DNA of 7,980 nt from Rhodanobacteraceae bacterium (GCA_012270595.1 JAAXIA010000131.1:1-7980); one strand, 5' to 3'. Shown: positions 1 to 7,800, numbered from the stretch's first letter. Numbers and translations are program-made. The notes: generated by a model from the letters alone, not told the origin.

Positions 1-1782
1 CAATGCACACATGGCCAGACGGGAAGCGCATAAAGCAGGAGTACCGGCTGTCAACACGGCGCAATCAAGATAAAAACGACTGAAAATTTGCGCCAGATTA
101 AAAACGTAGTCGGCAATTTCATTGGGGGCCAGATTCGATGAGGCCGAAGCAACAACCTCGGGAAAGCGCGTACACTCAAACACCAGGGCACGCTCCGTTG
201 CCGCATCAACATGCATTGTACCTGGATGCATCTGCTGCGCCGCGGCGTTACTCAAAATGGAAGCAACGCGCACACAGGCGTACTGCACATACGGTCCGGT
301 TTTACCTTCAAAAGACACCATACGTTCCGGATCAAAGATATAGCCGGAGACGCGGTAACTGGAAAGATCCGCAAACTTGACTGCAGCAATACCTATTAAA
401 CGTGCCAGTGCTTCTGTTTTATCTGCGCTATCTTCTTCGTCACCCGGTATAGCCGCACCCGGCCCCTCTGTTTTGATGGCATTTAGTCTCTCACGCGCCT
501 TGTCTGTTGCACTTTCCAGAAGGTCCACCAATTTAGCCACACCGCCCTGGCGAGTTTTATAAGGTTTACCATCACGACCGTTGACCGTGCCAAAACCGGC
601 ATGGATTAACTCAACGCCTGACGCATAACCCGCTTTACGCGCGGTGCGGAACACTTGTTCGAAGTGCAGGGCCTGACGTTGATCCACCACATAGATAATG
701 CGCACTGGAGCAAGCTCCCGCACCCTGTGGAAAATGGTCGCCAGATCAGTGGTGGCGTAGAGCGCCGCGCCATCTGACTTGGCCAGTATAAGCGGAGGCA
801 TCGGACGGGTATCGCTCTCGTGTGCCACCTCAACCACCCAGGCACCTTCGCTTTCCACACTAAGGCCACGCTCACGCAAATCGCTCAGTATGGAAGGAAT
901 AAGCGCATGCACATCACTCTCGCCCATAAGCATATCAAAATGCGCATCCAGAGCAGAAAAATCCTGCTGTTGAGCATGAAGCGACATGCTACGAATGGCG
1001 CGCCACAGGGCGCTATAACCGGGATGAGCGGCCTGTAAGGATGCGGTCAGCTTACGGGCTTCAGCCATTCTTTCCGGATCAGCTTTGCAGGCTGCTGCTG
1101 CTCTCGGATAGAGATGCTGTAGCTCCTGCATGCCAAAACCAAGTGTTGACTCATCCAGATATGTCGCGGCAGCATCCGCCTGTGGCAAAAAGCATGGTAA
1201 CGCCGGGTAGTCACGGCGAATCTGGGCGATAAGCATGCCCATCTGTAACCCCCAGTCCCCCAGATGTGCGTCGGACAGGACATGGTAACCCTGAGCGCAC
1301 AGGATGCGACGCAGGCTTTCACCCACGACCAGGGAACGCAAATGACCGACATGCAAGGGTTTAGCCACATTCGGCCCACCGTAATCAAGCACCACCGTTT
1401 GCGGCGTTTTCTGGACAATGCCAGCGCGTGGATCGACCAGTTGCGCTGCGCCGTAGTGGTTTAACAGTGAGGCTGAAAGCCGCAGGTTAATAAATCCGGG
1501 ACCACTGACATCTACTAACTCGAAGTCCCCGGTTTCGCGCAACTTTGCTACCACGGGGATGGCGACATCTCGTGGCGAGAGGCCTAGCCTTTTTGCCAAC
1601 GGTAAAGCGTCATTGCATTGAAGTTCATAACGATCAGCATATTTGGATCGTACTGCACGTACACTATCAAACGGCAACGAACAGGCACGGAAGGCATGTT
1701 CCAGAAGCTGGTTTACCCAACCAGACAGGGTACTTGCTACGGTTGGCCCTGCGGCTGGATTGCCTTGCATCCTCTGCGTCAT
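1..1782 (-). CDS. argS: Arginyl-tRNA synthetase, 3' end cut off by window edge
   Basis: Class I aminoacyl-tRNA synthetase that charges tRNA-Arg with arginine in the cytoplasm. The 594 codons present are open throughout. Visible in order: an N-terminal tRNA-contact (Add-1) region at about residues 20-115; the stretch GGPNVAKPLHVGHLRS with the HIGH-type signature HVGH at residues 144-147; the Rossmann catalytic core with YATTDLATI and IIYVVDQRQ; the degenerate KMSKS-equivalent GKPYKTRQGG with K409-T410-R411; and the DALR anticodon-binding domain from about residue 470, containing GKTGPYVQYA. E. coli ArgS is 577 residues; this one is longer, partly through an acidic insertion (PGDEEDSADK) just before the DALR domain, and I estimate only 20-30 C-terminal residues are missing. 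The ATG at 1782-1780 is chosen because it opens the frame 20 bases after rpmJ; its Shine-Dalgarno match (GGCGGCAAG) is weak, so coupling to rpmJ is plausible. Identity is secure. Confidence 0.97.
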   Translation of the reverse strand, partial: MTQRMQGNPAAGPTVASTLSGWVNQLLEHAFRACSLPFDSVRAVRSKYADRYELQCNDALPLAKRLGLSPRDVAIPVVAKLRETGDFELVDVSGPGFINLRLSASLLNHYGAAQLVDPRAGIVQKTPQTVVLDYGGPNVAKPLHVGHLRSLVVGESLRRILCAQGYHVLSDAHLGDWGLQMGMLIAQIRRDYPALPCFLPQADAAATYLDESTLGFGMQELQHLYPRAAAACKADPERMAEARKLTASLQAAHPGYSALWRAIRSMSLHAQQQDFSALDAHFDMLMGESDVHALIPSILSDLRERGLSVESEGAWVVEVAHESDTRPMPPLILAKSDGAALYATTDLATIFHRVRELAPVRIIYVVDQRQALHFEQVFRTARKAGYASGVELIHAGFGTVNGRDGKPYKTRQGGVAKLVDLLESATDKARERLNAIKTEGPGAAIPGDEEDSADKTEALARLIGIAAVKFADLSSYRVSGYIFDPERMVSFEGKTGPYVQYACVRVASILSNAAAQQMHPGTMHVDAATERALVFECTRFPEVVASASSNLAPNEIADYVFNLAQIFSRFYLDCAVLTAGTPALCASRLAMCAL

Positions 1783-1802
1783 TTTAATCTTGCCGCCAGA
1801 GT

Positions 1803-1928
1803 TTAACGCTGGCGGGCTTTGAACCGTGGATTGCTCTTGCAGATGACAAATACCTTGCCACGACGACGCACTATTTTGCAGTCACGATGCCGTTGTTTGG
1901 CAGACTTTAAAGAGGAAAGTATTTTCAC
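1803..1928 (-). CDS. rpmJ: 50S ribosomal protein L36, zinc-free (C-minus) form, 41 aa
   Basis: Smallest protein of the large ribosomal subunit, binding 23S rRNA. The 41-residue product begins [18 protein letters not shown] and ends in the basic tail NPRFKARQR. The family core is clear: R-R-R-G-K-V, then V-I-C-K and P-R-F-K. The zinc-binding form carries three Cys and one His; here only C17 and C30 remain, the first Cys position is His (H14) and the usual His is Phe (F36), so this is the C-minus paralogue type that does not need zinc. The start is GTG at 1928-1926, chosen for an AGGAG ribosome site 6 bases upstream and for matching the family start. It is the first gene of a likely two-gene operon with argS. 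C-minus copies are often Zur-regulated in other bacteria, but I see no Zur-type palindrome at its promoter. A second, zinc-binding L36 gene may exist elsewhere in the genome; that cannot be seen here. Confidence 0.95.
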   Translation of the reverse strand: MKILSSLKSAKQRHRDCKIVRRRGKVFVICKSNPRFKARQR

Positions 1929-1934
1929 GGCTTG

Positions 1935-1940
1935 CTCCTA
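1935..1940 (-). promoter_or_regulatory. Shine-Dalgarno site of rpmJ
   Basis: The minus strand reads TAGGAG, followed by six bases and then GTG. This strong site is what fixes the non-ATG start of rpmJ. An ATG at 1947-1945 lies upstream but is out of frame and closes after six codons at a TGA that overlaps the GTG. Confidence 0.75.
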
Positions 1941-1972
1941 AGCATATTGTCGTGAGGAATATCCGACCCGCC

Positions 1973-2001
1973 ATTATAGGCGTTTCATGGTGCTCATACA
2001 A
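1973..2001 (-). promoter_or_regulatory. Sigma70-type promoter for rpmJ-argS
   Basis: On the minus strand the -35 box TTGTAT (2001-1996) is followed by a 17-base spacer and a perfect -10 box TATAAT (1978-1973). Transcription would begin near 1966 and give a leader of roughly 40 bases before the rpmJ GTG. It is the best promoter match in the window. The -35 box matches the consensus in only three of six bases, offset by the perfect -10 and ideal spacing. Inference from sequence only. Confidence 0.6.
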
Positions 2002-2019
2002 GTGCTTGACTGGCCAACG

Positions 2020-2078
2020 AAAAAGTTTTCCCGCTCGTTTTGCCTCCCGCGATGGCCCATCCCTCCATCAAGCGGGAA
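2020..2078 (-). terminator. Candidate terminator of the gcvT-gcvH transcript
   Basis: On the minus strand the 8-base arms TTCCCGCT (2078-2071) and AGCGGGAA (2035-2028) pair perfectly; the 35 bases between them contain a second small stem, GATGG with CCATC. The closing arm is followed by AAC and then five T (2024-2020). This resembles a factor-independent terminator in the direction of gcvH, placed just before the rpmJ promoter, which is where one would expect it. The loop is unusually large and the T run short, so it could instead be a structured leader or a regulatory inverted repeat. Confidence 0.4.
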
Positions 2079-2102
2079 GAGGCATGTACACACCAGCATC
2101 CC

Positions 2103-2119
2103 AGCTTTGTAACAAAGCT
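2103..2119. repeat. Perfect 17-base palindrome (8-base arms, 1-base centre)
   Basis: AGCTTTGT-A-ACAAAGCT is a perfect inverted repeat. The short centre makes a double-stranded binding site for a dimeric regulator more likely than an RNA hairpin. It lies about 100 bases upstream of the rpmJ -35 box and about 155 bases past the gcvH stop, so its target gene is unclear. I do not recognise the consensus. Confidence 0.55.
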
Positions 2120-2274
2120 TATGACAAGGGCATCCGGCCGTTGTGTTTTGCCCACCCTTCAAGCCAAGCTTTAAGAGTAAGCGACACCCGCAAAGAATAG
2201 ATGGCGCCCAGGGACGCAAAGCACGCGACCTTTTTCAAGCTGCATGACATGCCCTAAGTCGGCCCAGGCTGGGG

Positions 2275-2670
2275 TCAATGCACTTCATTTTCAACCAACG
2301 CGGCGTAAGCATCGGCATCGAGCAGTGCGTCCATCTCGGCCTGATCACTGAGACGAATCAAACATATCCAGCCTTTACCGTAGGCATCTTCGTTGATAAT
2401 TTCTGGACGCTCGGCAAGCAACTCATTCACTTACACCACTTCACCGGAAACCGGCGCGTAAATATCCGAGGCGGATTTCACCGATTCCAGTACCGCCAAC
2501 GTACCACCAGCATCGACGCTAACGCCAATTTCCGGAAGCTCGACGTAAACCAGCTCGCCGAGCTGGCTTTGGGCATGGTCAGACAGGCCCACGCGCAGTA
2601 AGCCATCGTTTTCAAGGCATGCCCATTCATGGGATTTGAGAAATTTCATGTCACCGGGGATTTCACTCAT
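2275..2670 (-). pseudogene. gcvH: Glycine cleavage H protein gene with in-frame TAA at codon 80
   Basis: The H protein carries the aminomethyl group on a lipoyl-lysine between the P, T and L proteins of the glycine cleavage system. Read from ATG at 2670, the frame has 131 codons, the normal size (E. coli 129). Seen: the KFLKSHEW opening, [20 protein letters not shown], the lipoylation site [16 protein letters not shown] with K65, then G-E-V-V and a TAA (2433-2431) where homologues carry a residue such as Ala or Glu. After it the same frame continues with the conserved tail: VNELLAERPEIINEDAYGKG, then W, and LLDADAYAALVENE to a TGA at 2277-2275. A single GAA-to-TAA change would explain the stop. 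The 79-residue product would lack roughly the last 40% of the fold. No other frame damage is seen, so the lesion is recent, a sequence error, or bypassed. A GTG directly after the TAA could restart a 51-residue fragment. The preceding TTG (2673) is not favoured as start because homologues begin M-S. Confidence 0.85.
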
Positions 2671-2711
2671 CAATCAGGTCCAGTTAAATGTATCGAAAAG
2701 TTTGGATGAAG

Positions 2712-2739
2712 ATTTTAGCTCTATCACCGCGCAGGTGAA
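2712..2739 (-). promoter_or_regulatory. Weak candidate promoter for gcvH
   Basis: In the 103-base gap between gcvT and gcvH the minus strand has TTCACC (2739-2734), a 16-base spacer and TAAAAT (2717-2712). The -35 box overlaps a small inverted repeat, TCACC-5-GGTGA (2724-2738 on the plus strand). The gap is longer than expected inside a tight operon, so an internal promoter is possible, but the match is modest. Confidence 0.25.
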
Positions 2740-2773
2740 TTCAAGGAGCCGCTTTAAAAAACATGAGACTTGG

Positions 2774-3877
2774 TCAGCACACGCCTGCACACGCCTTGCC
2801 ATCACGCACAAAGGGATAGTTCACCCGTCGCACTGGCAACTTGCGTCCGCGGATTTCAACGCAGATGTCACCTGATTCACCAACAGGAATTCGCGCCAGA
2901 GCAATGGCACGTTCTAGTGTCGGCGCAAAACTTCCAGAAAGGATTTTTCCCTCTCCGCACGCAGTCAATACCGTCTGACCGGGGCGGAGAACGCCTTTCT
3001 CATCCAATACCAGCCCCACCATCATGCGCTCCACGCCGACGGCCTTTTGCTTTTCTAACGCAGCGCGCCCGATGAAATCACGCCCATTGTCCAGCGATAC
3101 GGTCCAGGAAAGCCCTGCCTCCCATGGTGAAACACTTTCGTCCATATCCTGACCATAAAGGTTCATGCCCGCTTCCAGGCGTAAGGTATCACGTGCCCCC
3201 AGACCCACCGGACGCACACCAAGCGCCGCGAGTTTCTCCCACAGGATCAACGCATCATCTCCCGGCAACATGATTTCAACACCGTCTTCGCCCGTATAAC
3301 CCGTGCGCGCCACGAACAGGTCCATGCCCTGAGGTCCCGGCACAGTTACTGAAAAAAATCTGCCTAGCTGCTCTATCTTTGAGCAATTCCCGGAAACAAG
3401 TAACTGCATCAAATTATGACGAGCATAAGGACCTTGCACGGCAATGATGGCCAGATCCCGACGCTCTCGCACCGCCACGTCAAAGGCCAGTGCCTGTTTT
3501 TTAATCCAGGCCAGGTCCTTGTCACGCGTAGCAGCGTTAACCACCAGGCGATAATAATGATCGTCGAGAAAATAGCATATAAGATCGTCGATCACCCCGC
3601 CAAGCTCGTTTAACATACACGAATAAAGCGCTTTTCCATGCACTTTGAGTTTACCGATGTTATTGGCTAGCAGGTAACACAGGAAGTCGCGTGTACGCGC
3701 ACCTGTCAGATCAAGCACACTCATATGGGACACATCGAACATGCCCACATCCAGGCGCACCGCGTGATGCTCCTCAAGCTGTGATCCGTAATGAATGGGC
3801 ATATCCCAACCACCAAAATCGACCATGCGCGCACCAAGAGCATGATGGCTGGCGTTGAGGACGGTTTTCCTGGCCAT
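2774..3877 (-). CDS. gcvT: Aminomethyltransferase, T protein of the glycine cleavage system
   Basis: Takes the aminomethyl group from H protein and, with tetrahydrofolate, releases ammonia and forms 5,10-methylene-tetrahydrofolate. The 367-residue product is close to the usual length (E. coli 364) and collinear with it. Visible: [18 protein letters not shown] near the start, EEHHAVR and MFDVSHM (about 35-52), [10 protein letters not shown] with the conserved Asp97 pair, [31 protein letters not shown] (191-202), [20 protein letters not shown] (225-244) of the folate pocket, then the C-terminal barrel with EKGVLR and [16 protein letters not shown]. The start is ATG 3877-3875; an upstream frame extension of 23 residues begins with a non-ATG codon and matches nothing in the family. 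The ribosome site is poor (an AGG about 13 bases upstream). The end, CAGVC, is a small species-specific tail. It is first in a gcvT-gcvH order; no gcvP follows. No glycine riboswitch is visible upstream. Confidence 0.97.
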   Translation of the reverse strand: MARKTVLNASHHALGARMVDFGGWDMPIHYGSQLEEHHAVRLDVGMFDVSHMSVLDLTGARTRDFLCYLLANNIGKLKVHGKALYSCMLNELGGVIDDLICYFLDDHYYRLVVNAATRDKDLAWIKKQALAFDVAVRERRDLAIIAVQGPYARHNLMQLLVSGNCSKIEQLGRFFSVTVPGPQGMDLFVARTGYTGEDGVEIMLPGDDALILWEKLAALGVRPVGLGARDTLRLEAGMNLYGQDMDESVSPWEAGLSWTVSLDNGRDFIGRAALEKQKAVGVERMMVGLVLDEKGVLRPGQTVLTACGEGKILSGSFAPTLERAIALARIPVGESGDICVEIRGRKLPVRRVNYPFVRDGKACAGVC

Positions 3878-3908
3878 AATACACAGCAACCTGACTGGAG
3901 ATGGGCGT

Positions 3909-3937
3909 ATTATCCCCCTCGCGCTGGAACAAGCCAA
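3909..3937 (-). promoter_or_regulatory. Sigma70-type promoter for gcvT
   Basis: The minus strand has TTGGCT (3937-3932), a 17-base spacer and GATAAT (3914-3909). These match the consensus at four and five of six positions. Transcription would begin near 3902, leaving a short leader of about 25 bases, too short for a riboswitch. Confidence 0.5.
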
Positions 3938-4081
3938 GTATGACACTTTGTCTCAAAGCCAAGGCATAACGAACCACCTGTTCCTGCCCGCCTATATCCT
4001 TGAGAGCATCTCAACGATTTCCATTTGCTTTGCCACCAGTTTACCTGTTACCTAGGCGCCTGGTCGCTTGCATAATAATCA

Positions 4082-4108
4082 TTGAAAGACACGTGCCCCC
4101 ATTATTTT
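4082..4108 (+). promoter_or_regulatory. Weak candidate promoter for rnhB-dnaE
   Basis: TTGAAA (4082-4087, five of six to the -35 consensus) and TATTTT (4103-4108, four of six to the -10) are separated by 15 bases, shorter than ideal. An alternative -10, CATAAT at 4071-4076, has only a poor -35 partner. Some promoter is expected here because gcvT is divergent, but this assignment is uncertain. Confidence 0.25.
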
Positions 4109-4126
4109 TCATATGTCAAGAACACC

Positions 4127-4130
4127 AAGG
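4127..4130 (+). promoter_or_regulatory. Shine-Dalgarno site deciding the rnhB start
   Basis: AAGG lies five bases before ATG 4136. It favours that start over the in-frame TTG at 4082, which has no purine-rich site, and over the internal ATG at 4181. Confidence 0.5.
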
Positions 4131-4135
4131 CAAGC

Positions 4136-4825
4136 ATGGCTAAGCAACAACCTCCATCAAGCACCAGGCTATCCAGGATGAAGGGCGCTGGCCAGCCATG
4201 TTTCTTAAGCGCTGGCGTGGATGAAGCCGGCCGTGGCCCGCTGGCCGGTCCGGTGGTTGCAGCCGCTGTCATCCTCGACCCGAAACAACCCATTAGCGGT
4301 CTAGCTGATTCAAAGAAACTAAGTGAAAAAAAGCGTAACGCGCTTTACTCCATCATCACCCGACACTCACTGGCATACTGCATCGTCATGGTGGAAGTGA
4401 CGGAAATTGACCAATACAACATTTTGCAGGCCACACTCGCTGGCATGCGCCGGGCGGTTGCTGGACTGCACTTGCAACCAGATGAGGTGTTGGTCGATGG
4501 CAATCAGCTACCGCAGGATCTCCCCTGCCACGGGCGCGCCATCGTGGGGGGAGACGCGCTGGAACCGAACATCAGTGCAGCGTCTATTCTGGCCAAGGTC
4601 AGCCGTGACCAACGGATGATAGCGCTGGATCGCGATTATGCTGACTACGGATTTGCCAAGCATAAAGGTTACCCTACGGCCTCACACCTGGAAGCACTAA
4701 AGCGCTTCGGCCCCTGTCCACAGCACCGACGCAGTTTCGCACCTATCCGGCGTCTGTTGCTTCACTCAGAAAAATGCTTTGAGCTCGCCCATGAGGGCCG
4801 GTGCTTAAGGCTTCCATGCCCCTAG
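4136..4825 (+). CDS. rnhB: Ribonuclease HII
   Basis: Endonuclease that cuts the RNA strand of RNA-DNA hybrids and nicks 5' of single ribonucleotides embedded in DNA, starting ribonucleotide excision repair. The 229-residue product shows the acidic catalytic set of type 2 RNase H: D29 and E30 in [21 protein letters not shown]121 in VLVDGN, and D140 in [20 protein letters not shown]. Also present are [12 protein letters not shown], the [11 protein letters not shown] segment and the family-typical basic [10 protein letters not shown] near the C-terminus. E. coli RNase HII is 198 residues; the extra length is an N-terminal leader of about 25 residues and a C-terminal tail of about 20 ([16 protein letters not shown]), neither with a known role. 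ATG 4181 is an alternative start that would remove much of the leader. The gene ends 11 bases before dnaE, the usual order in gammaproteobacteria, which implies co-transcription. Confidence 0.96.
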   Translation: MAKQQPPSSTRLSRMKGAGQPCFLSAGVDEAGRGPLAGPVVAAAVILDPKQPISGLADSKKLSEKKRNALYSIITRHSLAYCIVMVEVTEIDQYNILQATLAGMRRAVAGLHLQPDEVLVDGNQLPQDLPCHGRAIVGGDALEPNISAASILAKVSRDQRMIALDRDYADYGFAKHKGYPTASHLEALKRFGPCPQHRRSFAPIRRLLLHSEKCFELAHEGRCLRLPCP

Positions 4826-4836
4826 AATGAATCCAC

Positions 4837-7800
4837 ATGTCTGCATCTTTCATCCACACGCATCTACACAGCGAATACTCGCTCATTGATTCAACCATCC
4901 GCATCCCTGCGCTGGTCGATGCCTGCGTCGCCGCGGGAATGCCGGCGATAGCACTCACTGACGACAGCAACATGTTCGCACTGGTGAAGTTCTACCGTGC
5001 CTGCACCGCCGCTGGTATCAAGCCATTGTGTGGCATTGATCTGTGGATTTCTGCCATTGACGATACATGCCCATGGCGTCTCACGTTACTGTGCCAGAAT
5101 CATGCGGGCTATCTTAATATGTCACAGCTGATATCGCGGGCATGGCGCGACGGTCAACATGAAGGCCGTGCGCGGGTTGATGGAAAATGGTTGACACCAC
5201 AAAGCACGAGTGGATTGATTGCACTGCTCGGTCGTGAAAGCGAGGTGGCGAAAATCGCTCTGAATCAAGGCATCGACGCGGCGCGGCGCACATTGTATCG
5301 ACTAAGCACACTGTTTCCTGGTCGGCTTTATCTGGAACTGACCCGCTGCGATCGCGACCATGAGGCGCAGTGGAACAAGCTTGCGTTGATACTGGCCGAT
5401 GCACTAGACCTACCCGTAATTGCCAGCAACGACGTGCGCTTCCTGGGCCAGGGCGATTTTGATTCTCACGAAGCGCGCGTTTGTATCCACCAGGGCAGGG
5501 TTCTGGATGATCCCAGGCGCCCACGCCACTACAGCGCGCAGCAGTACCTGAAATCACCTGCGGAAATGGCTGAGCTGTTCGCTGATCTTCCTGAGGCGCT
5601 GGAAAATACCGTAGAACTGGCCAAACGCTGCACCCTGGAGCTAGATTTTGGTCATTATCACCTGCCTGATTTCCCGGTCCCTGAAGGTTATGACCTCAAC
5701 AGCTACATGCGCGAATTGGCACACGACGGTTTAACCAGGCGTCTGAATCAGACACATCAAACTAATCAAACTGCCAATCACCGCCTGGAAGACTACAGGG
5801 CGCGCCTCAATCGTGAGCTGGATGTCATTATCAACATGGGGTTTTCCGGCTATTTTCTGATCGTGGCTGACTTCATCAACTGGGCTAAACAACGTGATAT
5901 TCCGGTCGGCCCAGGACGCGGCTCAGGTGCCGGTAGCCTGGTGGCATGGGCGCTACAGATCACCGATCTCGACCCATTACCACTTAATCTCCTGTTCGAG
6001 CGTTTTTTAAATCCCGAACGCGTATCGATGCCCGATTTCGATATCGACTTTTGCATGGAACGTCGTGACGAAGTCATCGACTATGTTACCAAAAAGTACG
6101 GACGTGATCACGTCAGCCAGATCATTACCTACGGTTCCATGACTGCACGCGCAGTACTGCGCGACTCTGGTCGCGTATTGGGCATGGGTTACGGCCAGGT
6201 AGATAAACTGGCCAAACTTATTCCGAATCGTCCGCTTGACCTGACCCTAGCTGACGCTCTGGGGCACTCAGAAAAATCCAGGAACGAGCCTGACCGCGTC
6301 GTCAAGGAGTTTTGCGAAACATTCGCCGAAGATGAAGATGCCCACAACCTGATTGAACTGGCACTCACGCTGGAGAACCTCACCCGCAATGTGAGCAAGC
6401 ATGCCGGCGGCGTGGTCATCAGTCCCCGGCCACTTACCGAATTTACGCCGCTTTACTGCGAACCCGGCGGACACAGCCTCGTCAGTCAGTACGACAAGGA
6501 CGATGTGGAATCGGTCGGTCTGGTGAAATTCGACTTTCTCGGCCTTCGCACCCTCACCATCATCGACTGGGCAGTGAAGACCATCAATGCGCGGCGCGCG
6601 CGTCTGGGCGAAGATGCGCTAAACATTGCTCATATAGCGCTGGATGATGCGGCCAGCTATGAATTACTGAAAAAAGCACAAACCATCGCCGTTTTTCAAC
6701 TCGAGTCCCCCGGTATGCAGCGCATGCTCAAAGAAGCGCGCCCCGACCGCTTTGAAGACATCGTGGCGCTGGTAGCGCTGTATCGTCCTGGTCCGATGGA
6801 GCTTATCCCCAGCTTCATCGCACGCAAGCATGGCAAGGAAAAAGTAAGTTACCCCGATCCGCGCATTGCATCCGTTCTTGAGGAAACCTACGGCATTATG
6901 GTTTACCAGGAACAGGTGATGCAGATGGCACAGATCGTGGGTGGCTACACACTTGGTGCTGCCGATTTACTGCGCCGTGCGATGGGTAAGAAAAAATTAG
7001 AAGAAATGATCAGGCATCGCACGCATTTCCGTGAAGGTGCAGCCCAAAAAGGGCTTTCCAACACACAGGCCGATGCCATATTTGATCTCATGGAAAAATT
7101 TGCCGGTTACGGCTTTAATAAATCACACGCCGCCGCTTACGCCCTCGTGTCATACCAGACCGCATGGTTGAAAGCACATTACCCTGCCGAGTTTATGGCT
7201 GCAGCGATCTCCTCGGACATGGATAACACCGACAAAGTCGTCACCTTTATCGACGAAGCCCGAGCCATCGGTATTCATGTGCTACCACCCGATGTCAATA
7301 CTTCCGATTACCGCTTTGTGTCCCATGAGGCGATAGACACATCAACGCCTGCAGAACCGCTCATCCGCTACGGTCTTGGTGCTATCAAGGGGGTAGGTAA
7401 AAGTGTCTGTGAAGAAATTGTCCGGCATCGTCAGCACGGTCCCTACCGTGACCTAAACGATTTTTGCCATCGTATGAACCCAGGCAAACTCAACCGACGT
7501 GCACTCGAAGCCCTGGTTCTCTCCGGCAGCCTGGACGCATTGGCACCCAATCGTGCTAGTGCGTGGGAGCAACTACCCGCAGCGCTCAAGGCAGCAGAGC
7601 AACACGCACGCGACCAGCAAAGCGGTCAGAAAGACATGTTCGGCGGCACCACAGACAACACAGAGGCCATATGGAAAGAAGAACCGCCAGCCAATAGCGT
7701 GGACTGGCCAATGGAACACAAACTCAAGGGGGAACGTGCTACCCTGGGCCTGTACTTATCCGGTCATCCCACTGATCCATGGAAGGCTGAACTGGCGCAA

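Larger units (their letters stand above)
1929..2274. other. 346-base gene-free region between gcvH and rpmJ
   Basis: No recognisable protein is encoded on either strand. Two overlapping open frames of about 80 codons (1952-2200 plus, 1974-2219 minus) look unlike any family I know and have no good ribosome site. The region holds the rpmJ ribosome site and promoter at its left end, a candidate terminator for gcvTH at 2020-2078, a perfect 17-base palindrome at 2103-2119, a short palindrome GCATGACATGC at 2242-2252, and GGGACGCAAAGC at 2211-2222, which equals part of the class I c-di-GMP riboswitch core. No tRNA or transposon end was seen. Whether it contains decayed remains of a longer gene (for example a former gcvP) cannot be told; a quick read of the minus strand showed no P-protein motif. 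Confidence 0.6.
3878..4135. other. Divergent spacer between gcvT and rnhB
   Basis: This 258-base spacer carries the gcvT promoter on the minus strand and a weak candidate promoter for rnhB on the plus strand. In many gammaproteobacteria lpxB lies directly upstream of rnhB; no trace of its C-terminus was recognised here on the plus strand. On the minus strand two frames, joined by a shift near 4000, read as a fairly protein-like string (KQMEIVEMLSRI, then [20 protein letters not shown]). I cannot assign it and it may be chance. Confidence 0.5.

Noticed and set aside
1047..1418. Open frame of 123 codons on the minus strand
   Set aside because: It overlaps the clearly recognisable argS frame on the same strand in another register; its product resembles nothing and is a shadow.
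2119..2250. Minus-strand 43-residue frame (MSCSLKKVACFASLG...) just after gcvH
   Set aside because: No properly spaced ribosome site, no family resemblance, and such a length is expected by chance in a spacer.
2436..2670. gcvH as a complete short protein of 79 residues
   Set aside because: The conserved H-protein tail continues in the same frame after the TAA, so this is an interrupted gene and not a naturally short one.
3975..4052. Protein-like minus-strand string upstream of gcvT, in two frames joined by a shift near 4000
   Set aside because: It could be a decayed gene, but no family was recognised, no start or ribosome site is convincing, and the gcvT promoter overlaps its continuation.
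3878..4080. Glycine riboswitch upstream of gcvT
   Set aside because: The conserved glycine aptamer motifs were looked for on the minus strand and not found; the predicted leader is only about 25 bases.
5114..5557. Open frame of 147 codons antisense to dnaE
   Set aside because: It lies wholly inside the conserved dnaE coding sequence and encodes a compositionally odd, unrecognisable product.
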